Shown: positions 26,054 through 36,892, counted from the first letter of the stretch. The stretch: 64,000 nt of DNA from Comamonas composti DSM 21721 (GCF_000429845.1 NZ_AUCQ01000003.1:292378-356377); one strand, 5' to 3'. Notes: generated by a model from the letters alone, not told the origin. Numbers and translations: made by a program.

Positions 26054-26761
26054 ATGGCCTACAACGACTCCATCCATGCCCGCCTGTCCCAGGCCGGGCC
26101 CCAGTGCTCGGTGCGCAGCTACAGCGGCGAGCACCAATCGCATGCGCACGGCCATGTGCAAATCCTGTTTGCGCTGCAGGGCCGCATGGAGCTGGAGGTC
26201 GGCGGGCGCAGTGCCTTTGTGGATGCGGCCAGCGGCATGCTGATTCCTCCGGGCCTGGAGCATGGCTATCTTGCGGACCGGCGCGCGCAGGTATTCGTCA
26301 TCGATGCGCCTGCCGGGCCGGGCCTGGACAGGTGGCGCCGCTTTGCGGTACCGCCGGTTTTGCGCAGTGCCGCGGCCCAGATGCCCGTGGCCGAGCAGAT
26401 CGCGCTGGTGCTGGAGGCGCCGGCGCTTCTTGCGCGCCGCAGCCTCGATCTTGCGGCCCTGCAGGCCTGCGTTGAGGCTGCGCTGCACGAGGACTGGAGC
26501 ACGGCGCGCCTGGCGCGGCTATGCCATATGAGCAGCCAGCGCTTTCATGCACGCTTCGTGGAACTCGCAGGCCGCCCGCCCCAGGCCTGGCTGCGCGCGC
26601 TGCGGCTGGATGCGGCCCAGCATGCGCTGGCGCGGGGCCTGACGCTGGAGGCCACGGCGCTGCGCACCGGCTATGGCTCGGCCAGTGCCCTGGCCTACGC
26701 GCTGCGGCGCGACAAGGGCCTGGGCGCAAGACAGTTGCGCCGGCCAAGGCGCTGCGCCTGA
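26054..26761 (+). CDS. AraC-family transcriptional regulator
   Basis: This 235-residue regulator has an N-terminal cupin-like sensor domain (HQSHAHGHVQILFALQGRME with GMLIPPGLEHGY) and a C-terminal AraC DNA-binding domain with two helix-turn-helix motifs (STARLARLCHMSSQRFHARF and EATALRTGYGSASALAYALR). The ATG at 26054 begins MAYNDSIH; the open frame extends upstream without support. It sits just before an EamA exporter gene on the same strand, a frequent regulator-transporter pairing, so it may control that gene. Confidence 0.9.
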   Translation: MAYNDSIHARLSQAGPQCSVRSYSGEHQSHAHGHVQILFALQGRMELEVGGRSAFVDAASGMLIPPGLEHGYLADRRAQVFVIDAPAGPGLDRWRRFAVPPVLRSAAAQMPVAEQIALVLEAPALLARRSLDLAALQACVEAALHEDWSTARLARLCHMSSQRFHARFVELAGRPPQAWLRALRLDAAQHALARGLTLEATALRTGYGSASALAYALRRDKGLGARQLRRPRRCA

Positions 26762-26805
26762 CTTCGAGAGCTGCTCTACAAATGCGGCGCCCAGGCCGGC
26801 GCACC

Positions 26806-27750
26806 ATGGCGGGCATGACGGGTCTGTTCACCTCCTCCTCTTCTGCGGGCGGCATTGCCCTGGTCGCCGTGGCCGGCGTGCTCTGGGGTACATCGGGCAC
26901 GGCCCAGAGCCTGGGCGCGGGCACGCTCTCGCCCTTCTGGGTCGGAGCGGCCCAGCTGGGCGTGGCCAGCCTGTTCCTGGCGCTGTTGCTGCTGCTCTCG
27001 CATGCGCGGGCCTCGGCCAGCGGCGTGGCCAGGCCCTTGCTGCCCAGCCCGGCCAGCGCCGGCCTGCGGCCCCTGTGGTTTGTGCTGGCCAGCCTGGGCA
27101 TTGGCGGCTACAGCGTTTTTTTCTATGAGGGCCTGCGGCTCGCGGGCGTGGCCGTGGGCACGGCCGTGGCCATTGGCAGCGGCCCGATCTGGGCCGGCCT
27201 GCTGCAGGCCCTGGTGCTGCGCTCACCCCTGTCCGCGCTGTGGTGGGGCGGTACGCTGATCAGCGTGGCCGGCGGCGCCATGATGGTCGCGGGCAATGGC
27301 GGGCCCGGGCAGACACCGTCCTGGACGGGGCTGGGCCTGTGCCTGCTGGCCGGCCTGTCTTATGCAGGTTATGCGTTGATCAACAAGCGCCTGGTTGCGC
27401 AGCTGTCGCCGCGCGTGGTGAATTGCTATGTGTTCACGGGCGCGGCCCTGTTCGCCCTGCCCGTGGCCTGGTGGTATGCGGGCGCGCCGCAGTGGAGCGC
27501 GTCCGCCATCCTGGTCGTGGTCTATCTGGGACTGGTGGTTTCGGGCCTGGCCCACATGCTGTTCTCCATGGGCCTGCGCAGCATCTCCGGCCCGACGGGC
27601 GTGGCGCTGAGCCTGATCGAGCCTGCCGCCGCCTTTGTGCTGGCCGTGGTGGTCGTGGGCGAGGCGCAGGCCCTGCCGTCCTGGCTGGGCCTGGCGGCCT
27701 TGCTCGTGGGCTTGCTGGTGGTGGTGCGGGCCGAGACCAGGGCCTTGTGA
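26806..27750 (+). CDS. EamA/DMT-family transporter
   Basis: This protein of about 314 residues has two EamA repeats: VAVAGVLWGTSGTAQSLG opens the first, and GVALSLIEPAAAFVLAVVVV is the characteristic end of the second. About ten hydrophobic segments are present. Likely substrates are amino acids or related metabolites, but none can be assigned. ATG codons at 26782, 26806 and 26815 are all possible starts. It follows the AraC regulator by 44 bases and is probably under its control. Confidence 0.86.
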   Translation: MAGMTGLFTSSSSAGGIALVAVAGVLWGTSGTAQSLGAGTLSPFWVGAAQLGVASLFLALLLLLSHARASASGVARPLLPSPASAGLRPLWFVLASLGIGGYSVFFYEGLRLAGVAVGTAVAIGSGPIWAGLLQALVLRSPLSALWWGGTLISVAGGAMMVAGNGGPGQTPSWTGLGLCLLAGLSYAGYALINKRLVAQLSPRVVNCYVFTGAALFALPVAWWYAGAPQWSASAILVVVYLGLVVSGLAHMLFSMGLRSISGPTGVALSLIEPAAAFVLAVVVVGEAQALPSWLGLAALLVGLLVVVRAETRAL

Positions 27751-27825
27751 GCGGCCGGGCGCCAGCCCGAATTTCGGCCCGCAGCCTACAGCCGGGCCCG
27801 AGAGCGGCGCGCTACCATGCGGGCC

Positions 27826-28683
27826 ATGAATTCGCCGACCCCTGCCTCTTTTTTCCATCACCCGGGCTGTGCCTGCCACGGCACGCGCCGCGGCTTTCTG
27901 TTCGCGGGCACGGCGGCTGCGCTGGGCCTGGCAGGCGCTCCCGTGGCGGCCCAGGTCAATGTGGGCAGCTCTTCCAGGCTGCGCAAGCTGGTGCCGGCCG
28001 AGGCGCTGGAGAGCGCGGCCGTGGAGCAATACCGCGAGATGCTGGACAAGGCCCGCGCCCAGGGCGCTCTGGCCCCGGACGGCCATGCCCAGCTGCAGCG
28101 CCTGAGGGCGATTGCGCAACGACTCATTCCCCATACCTACCAGTGGAACTCCAGGGCGGCCCAATGGCGCTGGGAGGTCAATCTCATTGGCAGCAAGGAG
28201 ATCAACGCGTTTTGCATGCCCGGCGGCAAGATTGCGTTCTATACGGCCATCATCGACCAGCTCAGGCTCACGGACGACGAGATCGCGATGATCATGGGTC
28301 ATGAAATGGCGCATGCGCTGCGCGAGCATTCGCGCGAGCAGCTGGCCAAGGGCCAGGCCACGGGCATAGGCCTGAGCCTGGGTGCGCAGCTGCTGGGCCT
28401 CGGCGATCTGGGGAATATGGCGGCCAGGGTCGGCACGCAGCTGCTCACGCTCAAGTTCAGCCGCAGCGATGAAAGCGATGCCGACCTCGTCGGCCTGGAG
28501 CTGGCCGCGCGCGCGGGCTACAACCCCCAGGCCTCGGTCTCGCTATGGCGCAAGATGGGCGAGGCCACGGGCTCGGGCGGGCTGGAGTTCTTGTCCACCC
28601 ACCCTTCGGGCCCGGAGCGCATACGCGAGCTGGAGCGCAATGTGCCCCGCGTGCAGGCGCTGTATGAGGCCGCGCGGCGCTGA
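27826..28683 (+). CDS. M48-family metalloprotease
   Basis: This 285-residue zinc protease has the HEMAH motif (HExxH) in IMGHEMAHALREH and the third zinc ligand in the SDESDADLVGLELAARAGYN region. The N-terminus carries an RRGFLFAGTAAALGLAG stretch that looks like a twin-arginine-type or ordinary export signal, so it probably acts in the periplasm in outer-membrane protein quality control, like BepA/LoiP/YcaL. Unlike BepA it lacks TPR repeats. An ATG three codons upstream (27817) is also possible. It is followed by a 76-bp family C repeat. Confidence 0.9.
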   Translation: MNSPTPASFFHHPGCACHGTRRGFLFAGTAAALGLAGAPVAAQVNVGSSSRLRKLVPAEALESAAVEQYREMLDKARAQGALAPDGHAQLQRLRAIAQRLIPHTYQWNSRAAQWRWEVNLIGSKEINAFCMPGGKIAFYTAIIDQLRLTDDEIAMIMGHEMAHALREHSREQLAKGQATGIGLSLGAQLLGLGDLGNMAARVGTQLLTLKFSRSDESDADLVGLELAARAGYNPQASVSLWRKMGEATGSGGLEFLSTHPSGPERIRELERNVPRVQALYEAARR

Positions 28684-28698
28684 TGTATTCAAAAACAT

Positions 28699-28774
28699 AG
28701 CTGGTAGCACTTGCCATATAACGATTTCAGATCGATTCATCGTTGAAATCGTTACACAGCAAGTGCTACCAGCT
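28699..28774. repeat. Family C 76-bp repeat with compensatory changes
   Basis: The outer arms AGCTGGTAGCACTTGC and GCAAGTGCTACCAGCT are perfectly complementary over 16 bp, even though both carry changes from the usual AGCGCTT/AAGCGCT form. The inner arms CGATTTCA and TTGAAATCG also pair. It lies between the convergent M48 protease and MBL-fold genes. Confidence 0.85.
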
Positions 28775-28812
28775 CACTTTATGAGAGTCTTCGGCGGGAG
28801 GCTGGAGAGGGC

Positions 28813-29451
28813 TCAGGTTCCGCCCACATAGGGGTTGCTCTGGCGCTCGCGGCCGAAGCTGCTCTCGGGGCCGTGGCCGGGGATGAAGACCGTGTCGTCG
28901 CCCATGGGCCACAGCCGCTGGACAATGCTGTCCACGAGCTGCTGGTGATTGCCCTGGGGGAAGTCGGTGCGGCCTATGCTGCCCGCGAACAGCACATCGC
29001 CCACGAAGCAGCGCTGGATCTGGGGCGCATGGAACACCACATGGCCGGGCGTATGGCCGGGGCAGTGGCGCACGGCCAGCGTCTCCCGGCCGATCTGTAC
29101 GCTGTCACCGTCCTGCAGCCAGCGCGTGGGCGTGAACGGCTGGGAGGGTGGAAAGCCGAACATGGCGCCCTGCTGGGGCAGGAGATCGATCCAGAACTGG
29201 TCGCCCGTATGCGGGCCGATGATGGGCAGGCCCTGCTGCTCGGCGAGCTCGGCCGTGCCGCCCGCATGGTCGATGTGTGCATGGGTGAGCCAGATGGCCT
29301 TGAGCGCGAGGCCCAGGCGCTCGACCTCCCAGCCGATCTGCTCCAGATCGCCGCCCGGGTCGATGACGGCGGCCTCCATGGTCTGATCGCACCAGACCAG
29401 AGAGCAGTTTTGTTGAAAAGCGGTGACGGGGACGGTGTGATAGCAAAGCAT
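28813..29451 (-). CDS. MBL-fold hydrolase (glyoxalase II-like)
   Basis: This 212-residue metallo-beta-lactamase-fold protein has the metal motif THAHIDHAGG (HxHxDH, about residues 55-63), HCPGHTPGHVVF as the next ligand region and VFIPGHGPESSFGRER near the C-terminus. It resembles the YcbL/GloB-type hydrolases that cleave thioesters such as S-lactoylglutathione, but short members have mixed activities. Length fits the YcbL branch better than full GloB. It stands alone, convergent with the M48 protease gene and divergent from pntA. Confidence 0.88.
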   Translation of the reverse strand: MLCYHTVPVTAFQQNCSLVWCDQTMEAAVIDPGGDLEQIGWEVERLGLALKAIWLTHAHIDHAGGTAELAEQQGLPIIGPHTGDQFWIDLLPQQGAMFGFPPSQPFTPTRWLQDGDSVQIGRETLAVRHCPGHTPGHVVFHAPQIQRCFVGDVLFAGSIGRTDFPQGNHQQLVDSIVQRLWPMGDDTVFIPGHGPESSFGRERQSNPYVGGT

Positions 29452-29963
29452 GGGGCGGTGTCATTGTTAACGGCAGGGCCGGGGACTGCACCGAGCATGC
29501 CATAGCCGGGCGCGGCTGTTCTGTGCAGGCCTGCCGGGCTGTCGCGGGCTTGTCCCTGTGGCCGTGCGGGGTGTGCCATGATAAAAAGCACGACTTGTTA
29601 CCGTCAAACCCGCATGGACGCGCGGTTTGCACTTCGAGTGGCATTGCACCGGGCCCTGGCCCGCAGGAGAGACTTCGTATGTGGATCCGTGTTTCTGCCG
29701 GGCTGGAAAAGGGAACTGCGGCCGCGGCATGGCCGCGATCGCCAGTCTTGGCGAAGCGGTTGCGGCAATGCGCCGTGCTGCCCCACTTTTAGCTTTCGAG
29801 CGCCTGCCTGCACGCTTGCCCCCAATGGCGGCTGCCCGCCCCTTCAATTCCCCCATATTCTCGCGTGTGCCCGTCCGGGCGCGCGCATGCCGCGTGGACC
29901 GCATCCGGATGAGCGGCCCCGTGCGCCACGGAGTCGATGATTCAAAACTCAAGGAGATATCCG
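29452..29963. other. 512-bp gap upstream of pntA
   Basis: No convincing gene is seen. Short open frames here lack SD sites and have Arg/Cys/Pro-rich translations typical of noncoding GC-rich DNA. The gap must hold the promoters for the divergent MBL-fold gene and pntA; a few AT-rich bases near 29578-29600 are the only candidate core-promoter region, without a clear -35/-10 pair. Confidence 0.5.
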
Positions 29964-31571
29964 ATGTCAGCCAACCCCAGCGAGCCGGTACAGCGCATAG
30001 GCGTGCCGCGCGAAATCTTTCCCGGCGAAAAGCGCGTGGCCACCGTGCCCGATGCCGTGGAAAAGCTCATCAAGCTCGGCTTTGTGGTCGCCGTGGAGTC
30101 GGGCGCCGGCGAGGCCGCCAACTTCAGCGATGACGCCTATCGCGCGGCCGGCGCCGAGATCATCGAGGGCGCGGCCGCGCTGTGGGCTGCGGCCGACATC
30201 GTGCTCAAGGTGCGCCCGCCCAGCAGCGACGAGGTGGCGCTGCTGCGCGAAGGTGGCACGCTGATCGGCTTTGTCTGGCCTGCGCAAAACCCTGAGCTCA
30301 TGCAGCAGCTCGCGGACAGAAAGGCCACGGTGCTGGCCATAGACTGCCTGCCGCGCACGCTCTCGCGCGCGCAGAAGATGGATGCGCTGACCTCCATGGC
30401 CGGCGTCTCCGGCTATCGCGCGGTGATCGAGGCCGCCAACGCCTTCGGCCGCTATTTCAACGGCCAGATCACGGCTGCGGGCAAGGTGCCGCCGGCCAAG
30501 GTGTTCATTGCGGGCGCGGGCGTGGCGGGCCTGGCGGCGATCGGCACGGCGGCCAATCTGGGCGCCATCGTGCGCGCCAACGACACGCGCGCCGAGGTCG
30601 CCGATCAGGTCAAGTCTCTGGGCGGCGAGTTCGTCAAGGTCGACTATGAGGAAGAGGGCTCGGGCGGCGGCGGCTATGCCAAGGTCATGAGCGAAGGCTT
30701 TCAGGCCGCGCAGCGCCAGATGTATGCGCAGCAGGCCAGGGAGGCCGACATCATCATCACCACGGCGCTGATCCCCGGCAAGCCCGCACCCAAGCTGATC
30801 ACGGCCGAGATGGTGCAGAGCATGAAGCCCGGCAGCGTGATCGTGGACATGGCGGCCGAGCAGGGCGGCAACTGCGAGCTGACCGTGCCCGGCGAGGCCG
30901 TGGTGCGCCATGGCGTGACCATCGTCGGCTACACCGACCTGGCCTCGCGCCTGTCCAAGCAGTCGTCCACGCTGTATGCGACCAATCTGCTGCGCCTGAC
31001 CGAGGAGCTGTGCAAGGCCAAGAACGGCCAGGCCCTGGTGAACATGGAGGACGACGCGATCCGCGGCCTGACCGTGGTCAAGAACGGCGAGATCACCTGG
31101 CCCGCGCCGCCGCTCAAGGCCGCGCCCGTGCCGGCGCCCAAGCCCGCAGCCGCGCCCGTGGAGCAGAAAAAGAGCGGCCACGGCCATGGCAGCGGTGCGC
31201 CCATGTCGGGCAAGTCCCTGGCCGTGATCTTTGCGGTGGCTGCCGTGCTGTTCTGGTTCATCGGCGCCTATGCGCCTGCGGCCTTCCTCGGCCACTTCAC
31301 GGTCTTCGTGCTGGCCTGCTTCATCGGCTACATGGTGGTCTGGAACGTCACGCCGGCGCTGCACACGCCGCTGATGAGCGTGACGAATGCGATCTCCAGC
31401 ATCATCGCCATCGGCGCGCTGGTGCAGATCGCGCCGCCCAATGCGGGCATCAACGGCCGCCCCGACAGCCTGATCCTGTGGCTGGCCTTCGCCGCCCTGG
31501 TGCTCACGGCCGTCAACATGTTCGGCGGCTTTGCGGTCACGCGCCGCATGCTGGCCATGTTCCGCAAATAA
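29964..31571 (+). CDS. pntA: NAD(P) transhydrogenase subunit alpha
   Basis: PntA (535 residues) is part of the proton-translocating transhydrogenase that makes NADPH from NADH using the proton gradient. The N-terminal AlaDH/PNT-like NAD domain starts IGVPREIFPGEKRVATVP and has AGAGVAGLAAIGTAANLGA; a Pro/Ala linker (about 380-400) leads to four membrane segments. Thus the NAD domain and the C-terminal membrane part are in one chain, as in E. coli PntA. The ATG at 29964 is preceded by AAGGAGATAT. pntB follows after 36 bases. Confidence 0.95.
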   Translation: MSANPSEPVQRIGVPREIFPGEKRVATVPDAVEKLIKLGFVVAVESGAGEAANFSDDAYRAAGAEIIEGAAALWAAADIVLKVRPPSSDEVALLREGGTLIGFVWPAQNPELMQQLADRKATVLAIDCLPRTLSRAQKMDALTSMAGVSGYRAVIEAANAFGRYFNGQITAAGKVPPAKVFIAGAGVAGLAAIGTAANLGAIVRANDTRAEVADQVKSLGGEFVKVDYEEEGSGGGGYAKVMSEGFQAAQRQMYAQQAREADIIITTALIPGKPAPKLITAEMVQSMKPGSVIVDMAAEQGGNCELTVPGEAVVRHGVTIVGYTDLASRLSKQSSTLYATNLLRLTEELCKAKNGQALVNMEDDAIRGLTVVKNGEITWPAPPLKAAPVPAPKPAAAPVEQKKSGHGHGSGAPMSGKSLAVIFAVAAVLFWFIGAYAPAAFLGHFTVFVLACFIGYMVVWNVTPALHTPLMSVTNAISSIIAIGALVQIAPPNAGINGRPDSLILWLAFAALVLTAVNMFGGFAVTRRMLAMFRK

Positions 31572-31607
31572 GACTCCCACAGAACTAGAACAGGAAGACA
31601 CAGCATC

Positions 31608-33026
<1,419 letters not shown>

Positions 33027-33050
33027 GCGAACGCCTGCTCCTGAAATAAA

Positions 33051-33132
33051 AGCGGCCAGCGCTGGTGTCTCAACGGATTTGGATGAATACCATCTGAATC
33101 CGGGATGCGCCGGGCGCTGGCCGCTCTTTTTT
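33051..33132 (+). terminator. Large nested-hairpin terminator after pntB
   Basis: A 12-bp outer stem (AGCGGCCAGCGC at 33051-33062 with its complement at 33114-33125) is followed by CTTTTTT. The loop itself contains a second stem, CGGATT/AATCCG plus GATG/CATC, separated by a symmetric TG/TG internal loop (33074-33102). The outer stem and T run are typical of an intrinsic terminator; the nested inner stem is unusually elaborate. Confidence 0.85.
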
Positions 33133-33288
33133 CATGAGCGCGGCGGGACGGATGCGGCTGCGGCCCGAATGGATTGTTGACGGATATGCCGGGATTGCCC
33201 CCCTACAATCGCGCTGGCCTGAAACCGGGCCGCAAGTGCCTGCACGGCGCCTGCCATCAGCCATCCCTTGATAACAAGCGAAAACCAT

Positions 33289-33834
33289 ATGGGCATCCTC
33301 CTAGAGATACTGGGCCTGATCATCACCTTCACCATGCTCATGGAGGCGCTGCAGCGCCTGGGCATCAACGTGGGCTGGCTCAACCCCCTGAGCTTTTTCC
33401 GCCGCCGCGCCTGGAAAAAGAAAATCAGCACGCCGCCGCTCTACACGCTGGAGCATCCGGTGGACGTGGTCGCCGTGCTGGCCCTGGCCACGGTGCAGAC
33501 GGCGGGCGTGGTCACGGTGCAGCAAAAGACCGGCGTGCAGGCCCTGCTGAGCCAGCACCTGTCGCTGAGCGAGACCGAGGCCGGCAACCTGCTCGTGGCC
33601 AGCGCCCACATGCTGCGCAACCGCGCGCTCGACGTGGGCGAGCTGCCCGCCGTGCTCGGGCCCAGCGCGGCCCGCTTCACCGACTACCACCAGCAGACGC
33701 TCAGAACCATCATGCGTGCGGCCGCTACCCTGGAGCCGCCCATGAACCGCGCCCAGAAGGAGCTGATCGATGGCGTGGCCGCATTCTTCGAGAAGAAAAA
33801 GGCCGCCGACAGCCCCTGGTCCTCGGCTACCTGA
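33289..33834 (+). CDS. Uncharacterised membrane-anchored protein
   Basis: This 181-residue protein begins MGILLEILGLIITFTMLMEA, a likely N-terminal membrane segment, followed by a basic patch (RRRAWKKK) and a soluble helical domain with LLSQHLSLSETEAGNLLVAS. The helical domain loosely recalls TerB-like folds, but this is weak. ATG 33289 is chosen over 33268 because it starts at the hydrophobic segment. It has its own promoter region after the pntB terminator and no clear partner gene. Confidence 0.65.
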   Translation: MGILLEILGLIITFTMLMEALQRLGINVGWLNPLSFFRRRAWKKKISTPPLYTLEHPVDVVAVLALATVQTAGVVTVQQKTGVQALLSQHLSLSETEAGNLLVASAHMLRNRALDVGELPAVLGPSAARFTDYHQQTLRTIMRAAATLEPPMNRAQKELIDGVAAFFEKKKAADSPWSSAT

Positions 33835-33869
33835 ACCGGCGTTGCACGCCAGGGCGCTCGCTACTTGAT

Positions 33870-33945
33870 AGCTGGTAGCGCTGGCCTGTTCTGTTTTTTG
33901 CTATGAAACAGGCTTGAAATCAGCCAGCAGAGCGTGCTGGATGCT
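33870..33945. repeat. Family C 76-bp repeat, diverged copy
   Basis: Begins AGCTGGTAGCGCTGG and keeps TTGAAATC at the conserved unit position near 46, but the right end is degraded (GATGCT instead of GCAGCT). Length is still 76 bp. It lies between the uncharacterised gene ending at 33834 and the convergent xth gene. Confidence 0.6.
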
Positions 33946-33952
33946 TCTTTTT

Positions 33953-34768
33953 TCAGAGCGTGAAGTCGTAGCCTATGGTGATGGGCGCGTGGTCGGAAAA
34001 CTTCTCGCCCTTGTAGATGGACTCGCTGCGCGCCAGGGCCGCCATGGCCGGCGTGGCCAGGTGGTAGTCCAGACGCCAGCCCACGTTGTTCGCATAGGCC
34101 TGGCCGCGGTTGCTCCACCAGGTGTAGCAAGCGTCCGTCGCATCGGGCTGGAGCTGACGGTAGACGTCAACAATGCCGCCGCCGGGCTCGGTTTTGTGCA
34201 ACAACTTTGTCATCCAGGCGCGTTCCTCGGGCGTGAAGCCGCTGTTCTTCTGGTTGCTGCGCCAGTTCTTGAGGTCGATGTTCTGGTGGGCGATGTTGAT
34301 GTCGCCGCACAGGATGAACTCGCGTTCGGCCTTCATGGCCATCAGATGGGCATGCATTTCGGCGAGAAAGCGGAACTTGGCCTCCTGGCGCAGATCGCCC
34401 GAGCTGCCGCTGGGGAAATAGGCGCTGATGATGGACAGCTTGCGCGCCGGCGTGTCAAAGCGCGCCTCCACATAGCGGCCCTCGGCGTCGAACTCGTGCG
34501 AGCCAAAGCCTATGACCACGTCGCTGGGCTCGGCGCGGCTGTAGATGCCCACACCCGAATAGCCCTTTTTCTGCGCGTAGTGGAAATGGCCGCGCAGGCC
34601 GGCCAGCTCTTCGAAGCGCCCGGCCATATCGGCGGCCTGGGCTTTGATTTCCTGCACGCAAATACAATCCGGCGCAGTGGCCGCTATCCAGGTCTGTACG
34701 CCCTTGGTCGTGGCCGAGCGTATGCCGTTGAGGTTGAGGCTGGTTAATTTGAACAAGGATGAATCCAT
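33953..34768 (-). CDS. xth: Exodeoxyribonuclease III (AP endonuclease)
   Basis: This 271-residue EEP-fold nuclease repairs abasic sites. Family motifs are [12 protein letters not shown] near the N-terminus, CVQEIKAQ with the metal-binding Glu, [17 protein letters not shown], and [12 protein letters not shown] at the C-terminus with the catalytic Asp-His. The ATG start at 34768 overlaps the divergent pyrE start within the palindrome CCATGG. A TTG at 34756 would give a more typical N-terminus ([11 protein letters not shown]), so the exact start is uncertain. Confidence 0.93.
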   Translation of the reverse strand: MDSSLFKLTSLNLNGIRSATTKGVQTWIAATAPDCICVQEIKAQAADMAGRFEELAGLRGHFHYAQKKGYSGVGIYSRAEPSDVVIGFGSHEFDAEGRYVEARFDTPARKLSIISAYFPSGSSGDLRQEAKFRFLAEMHAHLMAMKAEREFILCGDINIAHQNIDLKNWRSNQKNSGFTPEERAWMTKLLHKTEPGGGIVDVYRQLQPDATDACYTWWSNRGQAYANNVGWRLDYHLATPAMAALARSESIYKGEKFSDHAPITIGYDFTL

Positions 34769-35462
34769 GGTGGTAAGTGAGAAGTCCAACGGCGATGCAG
34801 GCCGTCTGGCACAGGAGTTTGTGCAGTTTGCCGTCGACGCAGGCGTGCTGCGCTTTGGCGAGTTCAAGACCAAGGCTGGCCGTCTGAGCCCGTACTTCTT
34901 CAATGCAGGCCTGTTCGACGACGGCGCCAAGATGGGGCGGTTGGCCGAATTCTATGCAAAAGCCATTGTCGCCAGCGGCATGGAGTTCGACATGGTCTTC
35001 GGCCCGGCCTACAAAGGCATTCCCCTGGCCGCCACCGTGGCCGTGGAACTGGCCCGCCTGGGCAGGAACGTGCCCTTTGCCTACAACCGCAAGGAAGCCA
35101 AGGACCATGGCGAAGGCGGCTCGCTGGTGGGCGCGCCGCTCAAGGGCCGGGTGCTCATCGTGGACGACGTGATGAGCGCGGGCACGGCTGCACGCGAGTC
35201 GATTGCCATCATCCAGGCCGCAGGCGCCACGCCGCATGCCGTGGCGATTGCCCTGGACCGCCAGGAGATGGCCACCGAAAACGGCCAGGACGTGGCCTAC
35301 AGCGCCGTGCAGTATGTGCGCAGCCGCCTGGGCATGCAGGTCTGCACGATTGCCAAACTGGCAGACTTATTGCTATACCTTGCCGAGCAAGGAGGGGATG
35401 GCGGACGCGAGCACCATGAGCGCGTACTGGCCTATCGCCAGCGTTATGGAGTCAATGACTAA
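34767..35462 (+). CDS. pyrE: Orotate phosphoribosyltransferase
   Basis: PyrE (231 residues) converts orotate and PRPP to OMP in pyrimidine synthesis. [20 protein letters not shown] opens the domain, followed by [17 protein letters not shown] and the PRPP-binding motif [13 protein letters not shown]. The ATG at 34767 is preceded by AAGGA seven bases upstream and shares CATG with the divergent xth start. The last codons overlap the start of the next gene, suggesting coupled translation. Confidence 0.95.
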   Translation: MVVSEKSNGDAGRLAQEFVQFAVDAGVLRFGEFKTKAGRLSPYFFNAGLFDDGAKMGRLAEFYAKAIVASGMEFDMVFGPAYKGIPLAATVAVELARLGRNVPFAYNRKEAKDHGEGGSLVGAPLKGRVLIVDDVMSAGTAARESIAIIQAAGATPHAVAIALDRQEMATENGQDVAYSAVQYVRSRLGMQVCTIAKLADLLLYLAEQGGDGGREHHERVLAYRQRYGVND

Positions 35463-36132
35463 ACATCTTCTGCCGATCAGGCCTGCGCTGCTGGCGCTAT
35501 GCGCCATGGCCTGGGTCGGTGCGGCCGCCGCCCAGAGCGGGGCGTCGGGCGGAATCTACTCCTGCATCGATGCCAAGGGCCGGCGCATCACCGCAGACCG
35601 GCCGATTGCCGAGTGCCTGGATCGCGACCAGCGCGTGCTGGGCAGCACCGGCGTGGAGCTGCGCCGCGTAGGGCCCACGCTGACCGAGAGCGAGCGTGCC
35701 GAGCTGGAGAACCAGCGCCGCCAGCAACAGGCCGAGCAAAGGCGCATGCGCGAAGAGCGCGCGCGCGAAAAGGCGCTGCTGGCGCGCTATCCCAACCAGG
35801 AAGCCCATGGCGCTGCCCTGGCCGCAGCCCTGGAGCAGGCCGGACAGGCCACGGAGGTGGCCCAGCAGCGCCTGCAGGAGCTGGCCAAGCGCCGCGCCGC
35901 GCTGGACACGGAGATGGAGTTCTACGCGGGCGACCCGGCCAAGGCTCCGGCCGTCCTGCGCCGCCAGGTCGAGGACAACCGCTCCAGCCAGGAGGAGCAG
36001 CAGCGCTTCATCCAGCAGCAGGAGCACGAAAAGCTGCGCATACGCAAGCGCTTCAACGACGAGCTGGTCCAGTTGCGCCCGCTGTGGGCGGCGCAGGCAG
36101 CCCAGGCCGCGCAGCCGGGAGCGGGGCGCTAA
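35455..36132 (+). CDS. DUF4124-domain periplasmic protein
   Basis: This 225-residue protein has an N-terminal signal peptide ([20 protein letters not shown] then AAAQS) and a short DUF4124-like domain containing [19 protein letters not shown]. The rest is a long charged coiled-coil region (about residues 75-215) rich in Gln, Glu and Arg. ATG 35455 has GGAG just before it; ATG 35446 is the alternative. It overlaps the 3' end of pyrE. The function of this family is unknown; an envelope scaffold role is a guess from the coiled coil. Confidence 0.8.
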   Translation: MTKHLLPIRPALLALCAMAWVGAAAAQSGASGGIYSCIDAKGRRITADRPIAECLDRDQRVLGSTGVELRRVGPTLTESERAELENQRRQQQAEQRRMREERAREKALLARYPNQEAHGAALAAALEQAGQATEVAQQRLQELAKRRAALDTEMEFYAGDPAKAPAVLRRQVEDNRSSQEEQQRFIQQQEHEKLRIRKRFNDELVQLRPLWAAQAAQAAQPGAGR

Positions 36133-36139
36133 GAGCTTC

Positions 36140-36493
36140 CTATCGCCCGACGCTCGCGGAGGCGGCCAGCAGCCGGAACACCCGCCCCAGCATCAGGGCC
36201 GCGACCCAGGCCAGACCGCCTATGAGAAAAGGCAGGCCCAGCAAGGCATTTTGCTGGGCAAAGATCAGAAATGCATCGGCCTGCCAGAGACGGGCATAGC
36301 CTGCATGGAGCGCATAGGCCAGCCAGGCCAGGGCGCCCAGCGCAAACAGCCATGCCATGCGCCTGGCCGTGGCTGCATCGCGCGTGCCGGGCGTGAGCCG
36401 CCGCGCACTGCGCCACACCCAGGCCATGGCGGTCAGCACCAGGGCCGCGCTGGCCAAGGCCGACAGCCAGGGCCAGATTTCAATCGCGAACAT
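36140..36493 (-). CDS. Small polytopic membrane protein, unknown
   Basis: This 117-residue protein has about three hydrophobic segments (ALASAALVLTAMAWVW, MAWLFALGALAWLAYALHAG, LGLPFLIGGLAWVAALMLG). No motif links it to a known family. The gene ends 8 bases from the convergent DUF4124 gene. Because the protein is so Ala/Leu-rich, coding status is likely but not certain. Confidence 0.55.
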   Translation of the reverse strand: MFAIEIWPWLSALASAALVLTAMAWVWRSARRLTPGTRDAATARRMAWLFALGALAWLAYALHAGYARLWQADAFLIFAQQNALLGLPFLIGGLAWVAALMLGRVFRLLAASASVGR

Positions 36494-36575
36494 CGGAGGA
36501 AAAGGGGGTGTATCGGCTGGTTGGAGAGGGGGCGAAGGGCGAGTTGCCGGGGTTGGCGCCTCGCTGTTTCAGGGC

Positions 36576-36803
36576 CTAGGCCATCTCCCAGACCGTGACA
36601 CTGCCCTGGGCGTGGCTGACCGCATGGATGCCGAGCACGGTGGCATGGCGGTTGAGCCAGGATTCGAGCTGGGCCGTGGCCTCGGCGTTGGCCGGGCCGT
36701 CCTCGTATTCGCTGGCCACCTGGGCCGTGGTGAAGGAGTGCGGGCCGAATCTCTGGACGATGTTGCGCAGCTTGTCGAGATTGGGGCTGGATGACTGGTT
36801 CAT
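36576..36803 (-). CDS. Small uncharacterised protein (75 aa)
   Basis: This 75-residue soluble protein begins MNQSSSPNLDKLRNIVQRF and contains TTAQVASEYEDGPANAEATA, a probably helical region that recalls a small winged-helix or DNA-associated fold but cannot be assigned. The ATG at 36803 is preceded by AAGGAG at good spacing, which strongly supports the gene. It lies between two membrane-protein genes on the same strand. Confidence 0.65.
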   Translation of the reverse strand: MNQSSSPNLDKLRNIVQRFGPHSFTTAQVASEYEDGPANAEATAQLESWLNRHATVLGIHAVSHAQGSVTVWEMA

Positions 36804-36892
36804 GGCGACTCCTTTCACATCAGGGCCTGCGATGCCGCAGGCTTGTTCCCAAGTGTAGCCATGCTCGCAGGAATGACCAGCGCCCAATCCCT

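Noticed and set aside
29578-29940. A plus-strand frame of about 120 codons upstream of pntA
   Set aside because: Arg/Cys/Pro-rich, no SD, no motif; typical of noncoding GC-rich DNA.
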